Below, in pieces: positions 12,176-24,035 of a DNA stretch of 64,000 nt. The stretch lies in the NCBI GenBank assembly GCA_011009095.1, contig VTPC01003884.1:1-64000 (forward strand), written 5' to 3'. The translations under genes were made by a program, and so were the position numbers. Numbering within the stretch: the stretch's first letter is position 1; every line of letters begins with the position of its first letter. A model generated the notes under the pieces. That model was given only the letters and a program-made list of their open reading frames with translations. It was not told the DNA's origin and did no database searches. The stretch comes from Ignelater luminosus (lineage: Eukaryota; Arthropoda; Insecta; Coleoptera; Elateridae).

Positions 12176-15100
12176 CAGGGTGGTTGGAATTTTATTTGCC
12201 GGCCTAGTTTTCAACGTTTAAAGATAAGTGTAATATTCCTCGTTGACAGAAATTCAAGTAACGCAATTTCAATCAACTGTTTTTCTGATATAAAGAGTTT
12301 TAAACTCTAATTTTGCTTTGTAATTTCGGCATTCCAATATGTAACTTGGCTGAGGTTTTACTTTGTTCTAGGAATTTGGTTTCTGCAAGAAATCTACCTT
12401 CCTGTCAGGAACACCCAATATAGTTGGAAACAAATTTTGAAACGTAGAAGTTATTCTTCTATACGATTTTGCTTAGTAACGCTTCTTGATATTTCTATCC
12501 GCCCATAGATCGCTGTAACACCTTGCACGTCATTCAGTGAGGATTTTCCTTAGCTATCTAAATATCTAATAACAAACAGGTCATTTAAAAAATAAAAATG
12601 AACTGTTATGGTGAAAAAGCAATTTCTCTTTTATCATAAAAACCTCTTGACATCAAAGGAGTGTCTCGTTATCACTTCTGTGTGATCTTTAAAAACTCGT
12701 GTTTCACGCATTACACATTTTTGGCATAATTGTGCACGAGTCTATTTGCTCTACTTTCTTGTGCTGTTTTCTCTTTTTATTTTTTCTCTTTTCCAAGATA
12801 TAAAATCTGTAGTTAGAATATCTCTATTGAAGAATTCTATAAATCCAATTGGATTCTTTGTGCGTGCAAGGTCTGGACTTTAAAAGAATGGTTCTTGAAA
12901 TAGTCTTGATTTCTATAATAATAAAAGTTTATATAAAACCACTAAAAGTATGAAAAGTGAGCATATGATTTTTTTGCGAACTCTACAGCACTGCTCTCTA
13001 ATTTATCGAATCTGTAAATAACTCAATAAACGTTAAAATCAAGCCAACTTATTTCCAGTAACCCGGGATCAATATGCCAAGAAGTTTAATATACTTGAAC
13101 TGCAATACAACTAAAACGAATATAACTATTTAGAAGTGGGCGCACCTTATTTCTGACAAAATGTTCATAAAACTATAATAAGCACACATAATTTATAAGC
13201 AAATGGAAAGAACATTACTGTAAAAGTAAAATTGCCTTTAATAATTAATTGGTGGTGGCTTGTGTGTATATCTGCTCATTAAACTAGAAATCTGCTTGTA
13301 TTGCATTGTACCGTATTATATTTGCTATTGATAATTGTGTCCGATGGGAACTAATGCATGTTTAATAATGTTGGTGTCATGCAATTTGTGAACAGTGACT
13401 TTGTAATGTTTTGTTTTTTATGATTGAATCTCTCATATAGTGCTGACGCGTTTTCGAAGTCGGATCTTGAATGCCCTTTCATTGTCATTACATTTATAGC
13501 ATATTTCGCTTCGAGAAATTATCGTAATAAATTTGATTTGAAAATTGATTTATAATATCGTTTATATGAGTCATGGACTGTCGATTCTCATGTCTTTTCT
13601 ATTTGTTTAAAAGTCGTCTCGGATATTATAGAATTTGATAGTAACACGCATCTACCGGCTAAATACCGAAGTAAACTATGTATTTTATTTTTGATAAATC
13701 ATTTCTATTACTCCATTTAAAATTTATTGTGTTTACTAATTAATTGATTAAAAGTTATAAGTCGAAAGGTATCGAAAAGTTTGAACTTCAAAGACCTTCA
13801 CATAAATTGTGGGATTACTGGAAAAAACCGTTAAGTTCATTTTTTTGCCAAAATCTGGATAAGTCCAAAATAAACTGCTCAGTATCTGGAACAACCAAAT
13901 AAGTACAGTTCACTTTAATGTCTTTGTTATCAACCCGGAATATATTCCCTAGTTAAGTCCACTTGGAAGGATATTCTACTGCAAAAACCTGACAACTGCA
14001 CTTGTCTGTCTTCAACTAAAATCTCATCACATTTTATCACTGTAAAAACCTTATAAGTGTATACAACTGGTGTTAATACAGAGCGATCAAAAAGAAACCT
14101 TATCGTGGTCAGCTTTGAAATTGAAAACGTGCGTCGGCGCTTGACATATTATACCCAGAAACATACTTTAATAAATAACAATAACCATCTGTCGAATTTT
14201 GTGGTTTTTTGAGAACTCTTTAAACACTTATCATCTTCAATCTGACCATTGCGGAAATATGCTTCCAATAACTAAATATTTTGCTCTCAATACCATATTT
14301 TTTAAATTACAAACTAAATTGAAAGCTTCAAACTAAAAGAGCAACTTTAAACAAACTTAATAAAATATTTGGCAAGATCTTATCAGTTAAGAAGTGCATA
14401 TTTATTTTAATTTAGGCCCTACACTTTTTAGTCCGAAAGCGACCGTGACGAGGTTTACAGAAATCTAACTTGAGGTTGTGTTCTGCAGACTTGAGTCTCC
14501 TAACCTCAAAACTGTGCTCATTATACCAGTATTTTTATTCTTGCCTAAAGTCCTACAATGTCTAGAAAAGCTTCATTTTTTACCAAAAACGGCATGCAGC
14601 TTGATTCTACCGAAGGTCAAATGACAATGTTGTCGATCATAAATGTTTAAAACAGGGACACCCGTCCCCGGTAAATGGGTGGACATGTGACGAGAATCGA
14701 GGACTTTCACAGGAGGTGCTGTTTACAATTTTGCAAAATATCAACACCCCATTTGGGAGATTCGTTCTCATAGCAGTCTTGTGTACGACACCCACCAAAA
14801 ATAGAATTTTTCAATTTCCAACGGCATCGGCAGGGCTAGCGAGATTTCAAATTTGAATGATGTTAAGATCTTTATATTTACAACGCCAAAAGTTCGTTCC
14901 CGCGATAATTATTTCAAGTTGGGATGCGTATTTTAAGCATATTAGCATAGTGCTGGATTTTGAAAAAAAGGCCACCGTTTGAAACACATTGTTTGGAAGC
15001 AGGGCGTAGCCCGTTCCTCACTGTTGAAGCGGAGACTTATAGTGGTTACGCCATCATTCTGACTCCCTCAGCGCTGCGTGGAGTACAGCCAGTTCCAGGC

Positions 15101-15835
15101 GTTTTAAGTAAATAAAGATGCAGTTGCTCATGTGAATAAAAGTTTGGATTTTCCAAGCTATTTAAAGGTTAGTAAACGCCAATTAAGTAATAGAGCAGTG
15201 TTTACGTTCGTTTGGCCTAAATAAACAAAGTGCATTCAAAGCCTGCCCAGTGGAAAAACAATGAAATTTTTCCTCGGTATTATTGTAAATATATAACGAC
15301 TATTTCTAGTACAATCATTGTGGTTTTGTCTCAACGAACACTGGATTAATAATTCAGTAAATTCAGATGTGAAAATTGTAATGCGAACAAGTTTTATTTT
15401 AACCACAACTATTTTGCTTGTTTTTAATTTGTACATATGAATGAATTTATTGTCGATTCTTGTTAAATGAGATCAGATATTTTTCTTGATATATTAAGTG
15501 CAGTCGTAAGCTATTTATAGGACGTTGACGGGGTCCACGCAGGTGGTTAGGTTTAGGGATTCCCCCTCGAACGTCACAGAATTCTGCGCAGAAATATTTA
15601 CTGAGATCATTGATGTTCGTTTTTATGTATTTTGTGTAATCACTTGTTTCTTGCCTTGGTTTTCTTTTTGTTTGGTATGTAACGTTTATTTAATTTTTCT
15701 ATTTTATAATAGATTTGTTGTTTAAAAAGACAGCCTTTTTATTGTACTTGTATGCACTGATTTAAATGGAAATATTGAAATCATTCAAACACTTTATTAA
15801 TCTGATTTAGTTATACTAAATTTAACTAGCAACGA
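12176..15835. other. One transposon end, otherwise no feature
   Basis: Position 12176 begins CAGGGTGGTTGG directly after TATA, the form of a Tc1/mariner-superfamily outer end. I found no matching opposite end nearby; TATATTGGGTG in reverse near 12421 is a weak candidate. The stretch 14440-15110 is richer in GC than its surroundings but shows no readable frame. Confidence 0.35.
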
Positions 15836-15891
15836 ATATACCGGGTGACTCAAAAAACCTTGATATACCGAGCGATCCAAAAAAAGACTTG
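15836..15891 (+). repeat. Short tandem duplication with a transposon-end motif
   Basis: Two adjacent units, 15836-15862 and 15863-15891, share ATATACCG, a short run, then CAAAAAA and CTTG. The first carries ACCGGGTGACTC, close to the CAGGGTG end motif repeated across this window. It is probably a duplicated or rearranged transposon end. Another related motif (GAGGGTGAATTG) follows near 15940. Confidence 0.5.
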
Positions 15892-17089
15892 ATTATTTGA
15901 TTTAAATATTCCAAATTCAGTCAAAGAAATATATATAGAGGGTGAATTGAAAATACTCCGGTATAGGGTGGTTTAACGCCTTGAGTAAGTTTTTCTTTCA
16001 GAAAGCTTAAGTAAGTATTTGTAAAGCTGTTGCCGATTTAAGAGGGACTATGGTGCTTTTGAATCTTGTTATCTGGCTGAATCCATAGTGGCGCCTTTGA
16101 GTTAGTTTAGTGGTAAGTACCTAGCCGTCTTCGACTGTTTGCTAGTCTGGGTATCAGCGAAAATAGTTCTTCGTGCCTTTTAGTCGCTGACTATAAGCAG
16201 GCGCCTTAAAGTTCATTTTGGCATGTAACAATGAAAAAGAAAAAAATCAGAGCGAAAACGAAGAAAATCTTCTAAATTGTCCAAATCGCTTGGTATTTAC
16301 GATGTCCATTCCATTCTCGGGAACGGAAATTCGTGCAGATACGAGACTTTTTTTGTTATGCAGTTCTGAGTATAGGCTTTAATACAGATGGGATTAGACC
16401 AATCTTCAATTGCTTTTCTGTAAAATTATGTCGAAGAATCCGACATGGTGTATCTTTGACGTTTTATGGTGTGCTGTTCTTAGTCGTAATCAAAAGGTGA
16501 TACCTTGGGAATTCCACAAATGGTATAAATCATTACTAGTATTTAAAAACGTCAAAGACTCAATACCTGCACCGAGAGTCTAACATTCTGAAGATTCAGA
16601 TATATCGAAGGAGTGTGAAGAAGATAAGTCGCAGGAAACATAAAGAGTCAGTTTGTTTTATTTGTAAAAGAAATCACTTTATTCCTATTTTTAAGTTATA
16701 TTAAAGTTTATGTACATCAAAATAAAATTGTTTTATTTAAAGTTCAAGTTTTCTACGTCACACCAATTTTTAGTAATAAAGCAAATCGTTTACCCCAGTT
16801 TTCTTAAAACTGCTTATATAAGACTGAATTGGTTTTTGCAGTAACTCCACGAAATATTTAATTGACGCTTGATTTAAGGGGTACCTGCGCTTTCAAACCC
16901 CTAGGAAATCAATTCTCGTTTGGTCATCGACACAAGCATATTCGATATTGGTTTGTTCAAATGGTTAGGCATCAACGAGAAGCTTAGAACTTAGAAACTC
17001 GAAAATCTGGATTATATTCCGCACAATACTTCGAAGTCTTCTATCTGGTGGTGGATTCCAATTTTGGTTAATCGTACAAATGACTTCTT
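15892..17089. other. No recognised gene
   Basis: AT-rich sequence with several short motifs like transposon ends near 15940-15990. No frame could be assigned. It may contain the decayed body of the DD41D-like relic whose right end lies at 17401. Confidence 0.35.
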
Positions 17090-17401
17090 GAAGACAACTC
17101 CTAACTGAACTTCAATTGAAGATTTTTTTTGTGGGCAGACTTGATATCTCTCGATGACCTATACATTTCTATACAGTATATCAAAACTTTCTAACACCCA
17201 CCGACTATTAGCACTGAGGTAAGAGTTCTTAAAAATCAATCTCATTATATCTGTATTAATAAATTATAATTGTTGCTTTGTAAACTGCTGGAGTTGAGAA
17301 CTACGCAAAATACTAAAACACTTGTTTTACTGTTTAGGACTTCTTCGAAAATTAAATAATCTTTGAGAAAACTAAATATTTTAAACTTTACAATCACCCT
17401 G
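17090..17401 (+). pseudogene. Possible DD41D-type transposase relic with right end
   Basis: The plus strand at 17120-17160 reads RFFLWADLISLDDLY, close to the DFFLWGHLKS block that follows the last catalytic Asp in DD41D-type insect transposases. About 240 bases downstream the sequence reaches TCACCCTG (ending 17401) followed by TA, the outer-end motif of that superfamily. The right order and spacing of the two signals support a relic, but upstream blocks are too eroded to read and no left end is seen. It may be no more than coincidence. Confidence 0.33.
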
Positions 17402-18806
17402 TATATTATTACTGTTATAAGTTACCTTATTCCACCACAATTCAATACTTTTACATTCAGATACTTTACAAATTGACCTTTGTAATTTAGCCAATGGTGT
17501 TCCATATCTTGAAATAATATTTATCTTATTTTCTATTCGATTTGGTAAAAGCCTTTTTATTAACATTCTCGGTGTGATTATAATCCATTAAGTAAATTTA
17601 TACGTTATTCGGGCTAGCAATTGAATCGAAAAAATATTTTGTTTACAAACAGAAAGTCTGGTGAATGTCGGTATATCTGATATGATCGTATTATTATTGC
17701 TCTGTTAGTTGTTCCAAATATTGACCGAAGAATATTGCTCCAGTTATTTTATTATTACATTTTGGAAAAATGTTTACCTTTATGTTAGTGCTCGATTATT
17801 TCTGTAACTGCCAATGTTTACTTTTTATTATTGCTATAATTGCTTGTTTATACCAGTCAGTATAATGCACATTGTGTAAAAGGGAAAATAAATAAAAAGA
17901 AAATAATATGTCGTTATGATTAATTTTATACAAAACATGCAGCTTGTATTAAAATTATATTAGATCAGTTTCTTATGTAATACGAATTCCTGAAAATACT
18001 TACCGATTTCATCTTCTATAAATTGAAAAGGAGGCAGGGTGTTGTCATTCTGTTCCTTGCTGTAATAGAACTGTAGATGAACTTTTTAATAACTTGGAAT
18101 CTTCGGCAGATTGAAAAGTTTACAATGTCTGGAGTTTCCACTCGCCAGTAAAAGTTTTGCAAAACTATTTTCAGTTGTATTCAATTAAAGAGCATTGTTA
18201 ATTTAATATTGATACTACTTCAGTTACATATACAGGGTGTACCTCATTGGTGTATAGATCATACTTTAGATAGAGTAATTAATTTTGTAAAAATGCGAAA
18301 TATAATACTACAAACGGTGTAATAAAAAGAAAAAAGATTTTCTACATCTTTTAAATTTGTTTTCATTTTTAAAAAGTGTTGCGTTAAATAATGACATACT
18401 AATGTTGCATTTTGGAAATTATCTGCTTCGATGAGATTAATACCACGGATAGATCTACTCATTGCATTGGTGCTTATGTGGTTAGAGGTTTATAACGCAG
18501 ATCTGGAAAATTTGCAAAATTCATATACGGCATTACTCAATCGCCTGTTTCGGTTTTGTTTTACAAAAGTAAACCTTAATCTTTGCTTTCTGAAAACAAT
18601 TATTGATGTTCAATGCTACTATCAAGTTTGATTGCATCAAGGTGATCATTATTTGATTCATTTTTTAATGGAATACCGATAATTAACATCGCCATCTATT
18701 TTGAATTGAGTTTCTTCGACGCATAATAATTCTGTTTTTGGTAAAGTTTTGTCAGACTTGAAAAACTCCATGGTGTCGCTAATTTTTCAAGGTGATGATG
18801 ATGATT
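17402..18806. other. One transposon end, otherwise no feature
   Basis: CAGGGTGTACCTC begins at 18233 after TATA and points rightwards, another isolated Tc1/mariner-type outer end. No opposite end was found. Short open frames at 17381-17566, 18259-18462 and 18431-18631 are unremarkable. Confidence 0.35.
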
Positions 18807-19440
18807 CTCTTAAGATACTTGAAAAGGCCATAACTGCTAGGCTCAATAGTTACTTTGTACAGAATAATATTATATCGTCACACCAGTTTGTCTTCCGTAG
18901 GAATTGTTAGTCGGAGAATGCTCTTTTCACTTGTTTAAAAGACAATTAGGGTATATACAGTATAAATTGTTGAAAACTTTCGGAATTCCGCAGAAATCCT
19001 GAAGAACAAGAGACGCATTTATTTATTTAAAGGGGTTTGTGTCTTCTGCCCTTGTTTGTCATTTCGTCATTATAGTTCGTTGAACAATATCGACATTTGC
19101 AAATTATAGGTTATGTTTTTCGTAATCACAAAGTGTTCCGAAATGAATGCAAGTTTACAGTTGACGACCATCAAATATTAGCGGTAGCATCAATAATAAC
19201 ACAATTGTATTTTTTCTAATCTAGCCAAGGAGTGCGACATCGTTTCTTATGAGCAGCTTATAGAAAACCTAGAGTTATGTGGAACTAAAGGCTCTGAATT
19301 AAATCTTTTAGTTAAAGATGATTTATGAATTGCGTTCAGACTGTAAAGACTGGTAGTGTATCAACTTCACCATTACGTGTGAGAAGTGGCGTCTCTCAGG
19401 GTGCCGTGTTAGGTCCATAATTATTTAGCGTGTACAGTCA
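18807..19440 (+). pseudogene. Non-LTR retrotransposon reverse-transcriptase relic
   Basis: Three pieces of a Jockey/CR1-like reverse transcriptase lie in order on the plus strand. First, 18807-18945 reads LKILEKAITARLN, then NNIISSHQFVFR and ENALFTCLK, the finger region. Second, from about 19215 it reads LAKECDIVSYEQLIENLELCG, corresponding to the block around the first catalytic Asp (usually DLAKAFDTV). Third, near 19380 it reads SPLRVRSGVSQGAVLGP, the block usually ending GVPQGSVLGPLLF. Frames change between pieces, there are stops, and about 200 extra bases separate the first two. The FADD block is not readable. It is a dead, 5'-truncated copy, without a visible endonuclease or poly-A tail. 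Assignment to a non-LTR element is firm; the clade is a guess. Confidence 0.75.
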
Positions 19441-20144
19441 TTGATAATAAAAAGTGAGATAAGTCTTATAACACCTTTTTGCTACAATCTAGTTGTGTAA
19501 AATCAGCTTTTTATTCTGATACTTGTCATGGTAGGTATTGTCAAACAATATTACAAGCACAGAAATGAAACACGTTAGAGAACTAAAGTCAGAATAATTG
19601 CTAAAGTAGAAAATAAGTGGTCAACGAGGTAAATTGCGGTACATTACAATATCAACAAGAATTCAGTACATTTAAACTTAAAAAAAATGGAAAGGAGGTA
19701 GGTTGAATAGAAATCTTGAATCAGGGTGATAGAGAATATCAACTTCAGAAAGAGGCCTGGCTTTAGTGGACGCGTAGTTTACAAATACATCCTACAGTTG
19801 AAAGACGAACTTTCCTGGATAAAGTCGAACTGGTCGTCGACGTGTAAAAGAATTGAAATTGGAAAAGAATCAGTCAATTGTGTAAAAGATTTAGTTAAAT
19901 ACAGAACACAAAGGAACCAGCTTAGGGTTTGCTTTTGAATTATTTGTCAATTGTGAAGATTTTTGAAAAACCGTTGCTTTTACAGCCGATGACCGTATTC
20001 GTGTTTATCGTCCGCAAATTTTAGATTCAATGAGGAATATGTAAACCATACTAACAGAAGTGACCAGTTTTCCGTTAATATGTGGGACTGGATATCAGTA
20101 TATGAACCCGGAGTTTGTGGAAAGTCTTAATACCAAAACATATA

Positions 20145-21307
20145 CGAGGTCTGTTCAAAAAGTATCGCGAATTTTGAATTTCCGCGGGTTACGTATATTC
20201 GATTTTCGATTTTTTTGTGGTGTTATGTTGGTACTCATGTCCCTCACTTATGCCGACAAGTTCGGCCATTTTGAATGTTCAGTTAATTTTTGACAGCTGT
20301 TTTGCTTGGACGTGTTTTGGCTCGTCTTCGATTTTTGCCTATTCCAAAAAATGGATCAAAGAATCTAGCAAATTTTGTGCGAAAAACAAAATTAAGTGCG
20401 CGGACGCATTCCGAATGTTGACTGTGGCATATGGTGAAGCTATCTTGGACCGAAGCAACGTTTATCGGTGGTACAAAATGTTCTCAGAGGGCCGAGAAGA
20501 TGTGAACGACGAAGAGCGTGCCGGACGCCCGAGCACGTCAACAACAGACGAAAACATTGATGAAGTAAAGAAAATAGTATTGGCCAATCGTCGAATCACC
20601 GTTAGAGAAGTTGCTGAGAACCTAAACATATCGATTGGCTCGTGCCATTCGATTTTTACCAATGATTTGGTCATGAGACGGGTCGCCGCGAAATTCGTAC
20701 CAAAATTGCTCAATTTCGACCAAAAACAGCATCGCATTAACATTGCTAAGGAGCTGTTGGACTCTGTCCGCGACGACCCAAATTTGCTCCAGAGGGTCAT
20801 AATTGGTGACGAATCATGGGTTTATAGTTATGACGTGGAAACCGAAGCTCAATCATCCCAATGGATGCTACCGCACGAGCCAAGACCGAAAAAAGCGCGC
20901 CAAGTTCGGTCTAATGTGAAGGTTTTGCTTACAGTTTTCTTCGATTGCAGGGGCGTGGTGCATCATGAGTTCTTGCCATAGGGTAGAACGGTCAATGATG
21001 CCGCAGCCACCGTATTCCCCAGACCTGCCCCCCCCCCTGTGACTTTTTCTTGTTCCCGAAACTGAAGAGGCCCATGAAAGGACGACGCTACGCTACGATT
21101 GAGGAGATAAAGACAGCATCGAAAGAAGAGCTGAATAAGATCACAAAAAATGATTTTTTGAAGTGCTTCGAGAATTGGAAAAAACGTTGGCACAAGTGTA
21201 TAATATCTGATGGGGATTACTTTGAAGGGGACAAAATAGATATTCATGAATAAATAAATAATTTTTGAAAAAACACAAAATTCGCGATACTTTTTGAACA
21301 GACCTCG
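20145..21307 (+). mobile_element. Mariner element, internally deleted, nested in Tc1
   Basis: The two ends are inverted repeats of about 31 bases, beginning CGAGGTCTGTTCAAAAAGTA on the left and ending with its complement at 21307. The left end follows TA (20143-20144); the expected TA on the right reads CA, a likely point mutation. At 1163 bp the element is shorter than the roughly 1.3 kb usual for mariners because part of the catalytic core is missing. Inverted repeats that remain nearly identical suggest moderate age, younger than the Tc1 relic it interrupts. Confidence 0.92.
20351..21253 (+). pseudogene. Mariner transposase, frameshifted and deleted
   Basis: The likely start is ATG at 20351 (MDQRI); an extra base right after it moves the frame. 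Helix-turn-helix motifs follow (FRMLTVAYGEA, NVYRWYKMFSEG, DEERAGRPS, ITVREVAENLNIS), then the linker FVPKLL and the first catalytic Asp in GDESW (20808-20810). A stop at 20979-20981 replaces the expected Gln before GRTVN. About 60 codons carrying the second Asp (HHDNAPAH block) are then missing. The sequence resumes at MPQPPYSPDL with the third Asp in CDFFLF (21041-21043), inside a region disrupted by a C run, and ends at 21253. The protein cannot be catalytically competent. The open frame upstream of 20351 is not part of the gene. Confidence 0.9.
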
Positions 21308-21616
21308 CATGTATTAGGATTTTGGATAATGTTACGCTTCCTTCTGTATCACATTTATTTTCTTATAATGAATTTATACAGCAACAGGACAATTACCCTG
21401 TCTATAAAGCACGTCGCGTAACTGGTTGGTTTCAGGAGAATAATATCAACGTTTTTAACTGGCCAAGCCACAATTCCGATCAAATCTTACAGGTGTTTGG
21501 GAATTATTGGTAAAAACATTATAAAACGAAATAGACCACGAAATGCGCAGGAGTTATTAGATATAATTAACACTGCTTGGAAAGGCATTTCTGCTTGCTC
21601 TAATGTATGTACATAA

Positions 21617-23429
21617 CTAGGCCAAAACACTTAGTAGCAGTTATGTGTTGTATATTTTGTGTTTTACAACAGTAAAATTGTTTTCTTTTGTGTCACACCT
21701 TTGTATTAGATATAGTTAAATTTATAATCACAGATGGATCTAGTGTTTCTCTCACTATTACGAACTAGGCAAGAACATTTGTTTTACTTTTTATTGTTCA
21801 CGACTGTACGTTAATGAGCTTTTTCCTACGACCAAGTATATGGTATAATCTTGAAAATTGTACATAGCAACATATATAAGCCTGTGCGGTAGCACCGAAT
21901 TTACTAGGTAGAACACTTGCAATTTCATAACAGAACTGTGGAGTGTATCTGGTTTCTAGAACATGAGGGACTTTTTGATTTGTACCTGTCTATGTTCGTA
22001 GAGAACTCAGGCAAAACAACGCAATTCTAATTACGTGAAAATACGACACAGTAGGTTAGTCAACGTAAATTATAAAAACACCGGTTAGTACAAAAAAGGC
22101 CCAAAAGCTTAATGGGGCAGGAGTATGCTCTCCTCTATATATAATATAGAACCCATACATAATGTTCAGAATATTCCCTAGTAAAGTGAAAGATTTTATT
22201 GGTTCACCGGACACGAAAATCTTCAGTCTCTTTGCATCTAGGATCAACAAGGTCATAGTTCGGCGCGAGGTTAACAGGTTGTGGAATAATCCATTGTGCC
22301 ACTGAGCTTCCAAAGAATCAACGTAAATGATTCCACATGAGCTAACAACTAGGTTATCATAAAGAAGATAGCAAAGTTATCACCTAAATTTTAAAATACC
22401 AGATCTCCAAGAAAAAGGTTTTTTTGTAGAAAAGATCCAGTTTAATAAGCTTTGAAAAAATATCGCCACATTGCAGATTTATATTATTGATATTGACTCT
22501 CAGCTATGAAATCTGAGTTATATTCTTGGGCATCTTTCCTGTGCTATAGTTTAAGTAGGTATAGTATTGAATCTTCGTTTGTAGAAGTTGCTGTTTATTC
22601 TGCTCGGTCTTCTTGGTGTATGAATAGTTTTGTCCATTACTGCATATTAAACTACTAGAAATAGTTAGGAACTTAAGTAAAAAATCTTTTAATATGGACG
22701 ATGCATCAGTACTGACACTGCGTTTGCTGCAACAGCCAAAGGATCTCATTTGTACAAGAAACGAATTACTATCATTATTCTTAATTTTCCCTAAATCACC
22801 AAACAATGTTTCTCTATCTTTAATAGGATACTCTGTACTGAAGAATCTACAGGCACATCAATAACCATGGCAAGCAGTTTGAAGGCAAATACCACTTCTA
22901 CTTCCTTCTCTTTTGCATTGGTTACATCATTTTATAAAATGAGTTCGTAAAGTTTCTTATTTTCTCCTTTCTTGGTCTATCTAAAGTAACCTTAGTCATT
23001 TGATAGAATCAGTATCTCTGCTTATGGTTACAAGCATATTCGTAATTGCAAACGCCACTTCTTTATGCTGATGAAAATAAAAATTTAAACTGTTCAGGTT
23101 TGGTATTTATTTATTTTTTATGTTATATTAAGGAAAATTACATACTTCTCTTAGAAAATACGTACTTAAACCCAGTCTTTCAATATTGAGTCTAGTGTTC
23201 GAAATAAATAGAGGTCATGTGGTCCAGTAATCGGTGCCTAAATAAAAAAAATATTTATACACAGCAAATTGTTTCTTATTTTGAATTTTGAGGAAAAGTT
23301 ATCAAAATAACAAGGAAAAGCCATGGTGACTTGGTTATTCCACTTAGAAATATAATAAAGATTTTTTTCTAAAAGTTTTCTCTTTTCATTCTGGCCTCTC
23401 ATGTTAGACATTAATTGATTAGCAATATA
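21617..23429. other. No recognised gene
   Basis: AT-rich sequence. Minus-strand frames 22313-22056 and 22806-22504 show no known motif. The first few hundred bases may be the 3' untranslated end of the Tc1 relic, but no inverted repeat could be matched. Confidence 0.4.
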
Positions 23430-24035
23430 CAGGGTGTAACTGAATGGCTTGACTAAACTACAGGAACATGTGGTACTGTTTTAGTAAACATGTGCTTGAA
23501 AATATTCCTCTAAAACGTTACATTGACACAGAGGTAATTGCAAGTTGTCCAACATTCTACGCTTAAGCAGATACTCGAATTGATTTCCTTGAGCAACGAC
23601 ACAAGCAAGCCTTACAACATCGTACTGACTAAGAAAGTCATGGTTTATGCAAACACAAAAAACTTTCACTGTAGAAATTACTGTAGAATAAACCGTACTC
23701 CTTAGATGGCCCCAAAGAAAAAATTTAATGGATTGCAATTAGGAGACCGTATTGGCTGTTGATTCTGGTCTAGCAATCAACGATTTGGATAGTTATTGTT
23801 TAGAATTTTCCAAAATCGACTTTAAAATGGCATGAAGTACCATTATGCATAAACCGTAAGTTACGACATTCTTTCGCTGCAATATCCTTTGTGCCGATGA
23901 AAAGCTCTTCACCTGTAAGCTCTGTAACCTTTTAGAGAAGAATTTTTGGGTACATGTTTATCAAAATATTTTTCATTGTTTTGGGTCAGTAGAATACGTT
24001 GCTGAAGCTTGGCCAAGCAATTCGGTTACACCCTG
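23430..24035 (-). mobile_element. Short deletion derivative of a DD41D-like transposon
   Basis: The ends are inverted repeats of about 25 bases: CAGGGTGTAACTGAATGGCT on the left, and a right end whose complement reads CAGGGTGTAACCGAATTGCT. TA flanks both sides (23428-23429 and 24036-24037). At 606 bp the element is less than half the length of a complete member. It keeps the second half of a transposase on the minus strand, so it is a deletion derivative rather than an unrelated MITE. It could have been mobilised by a full-length relative. Confidence 0.88.
23568..23900 (-). pseudogene. DD41D-like transposase, C-terminal relic
   Basis: Read on the minus strand, the relic shows RNLRFMHNGTSCHF (near 23870-23824), where family members have FMHDGAPPHF; the second catalytic Asp has become Asn. 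It then shows NYPNRWIA, followed by FFLWGHLRSTVYSTV in the frame beginning at 23738, and finally GNQFEYLL near 23590, matching the usual GGHFEHLL C-terminus. The block holding the last catalytic Asp is frameshifted and the region between HLRSTVY and the C-terminus is eroded. It lies inside the element at 23430-24035. The assignment rests on the order of four blocks. Confidence 0.75.

Larger units (their letters stand above)
19895..21616 (+). pseudogene. Tc1-like transposase relic split by a mariner insertion
   Basis: The 5' piece (about 19895-20142) reads TEHKGTSLGFAFE, then TADDRIRVYRPQ, then after a frame change NEEYVNHTNRS and NMWDWISVYEPGVCGK. The 3' piece (from about 21314) continues with IRILDNVTLPSV, then QQDNYPVYKARRV, NNINVFNW, and after frame changes GKNIIKRNRPRNAQELL, ending in TAA at 21614-21616. 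Together they follow the order of a Tc1-like DDE transposase. The second catalytic Asp (QQDN) is kept; the block with the first Asp has been lost to a short deletion, and the region of the third is frameshifted. The mariner element at 20145-21307 sits between the two pieces, so it inserted later. The N-terminal DNA-binding part is not clearly readable upstream. Confidence 0.8.

Noticed and set aside
20217..20350. Upstream part of the open frame leading into the 20 kb mariner transposase
   Set aside because: Transposase homology starts at the ATG at 20351 in a neighbouring frame; the upstream part is untranslated element sequence.
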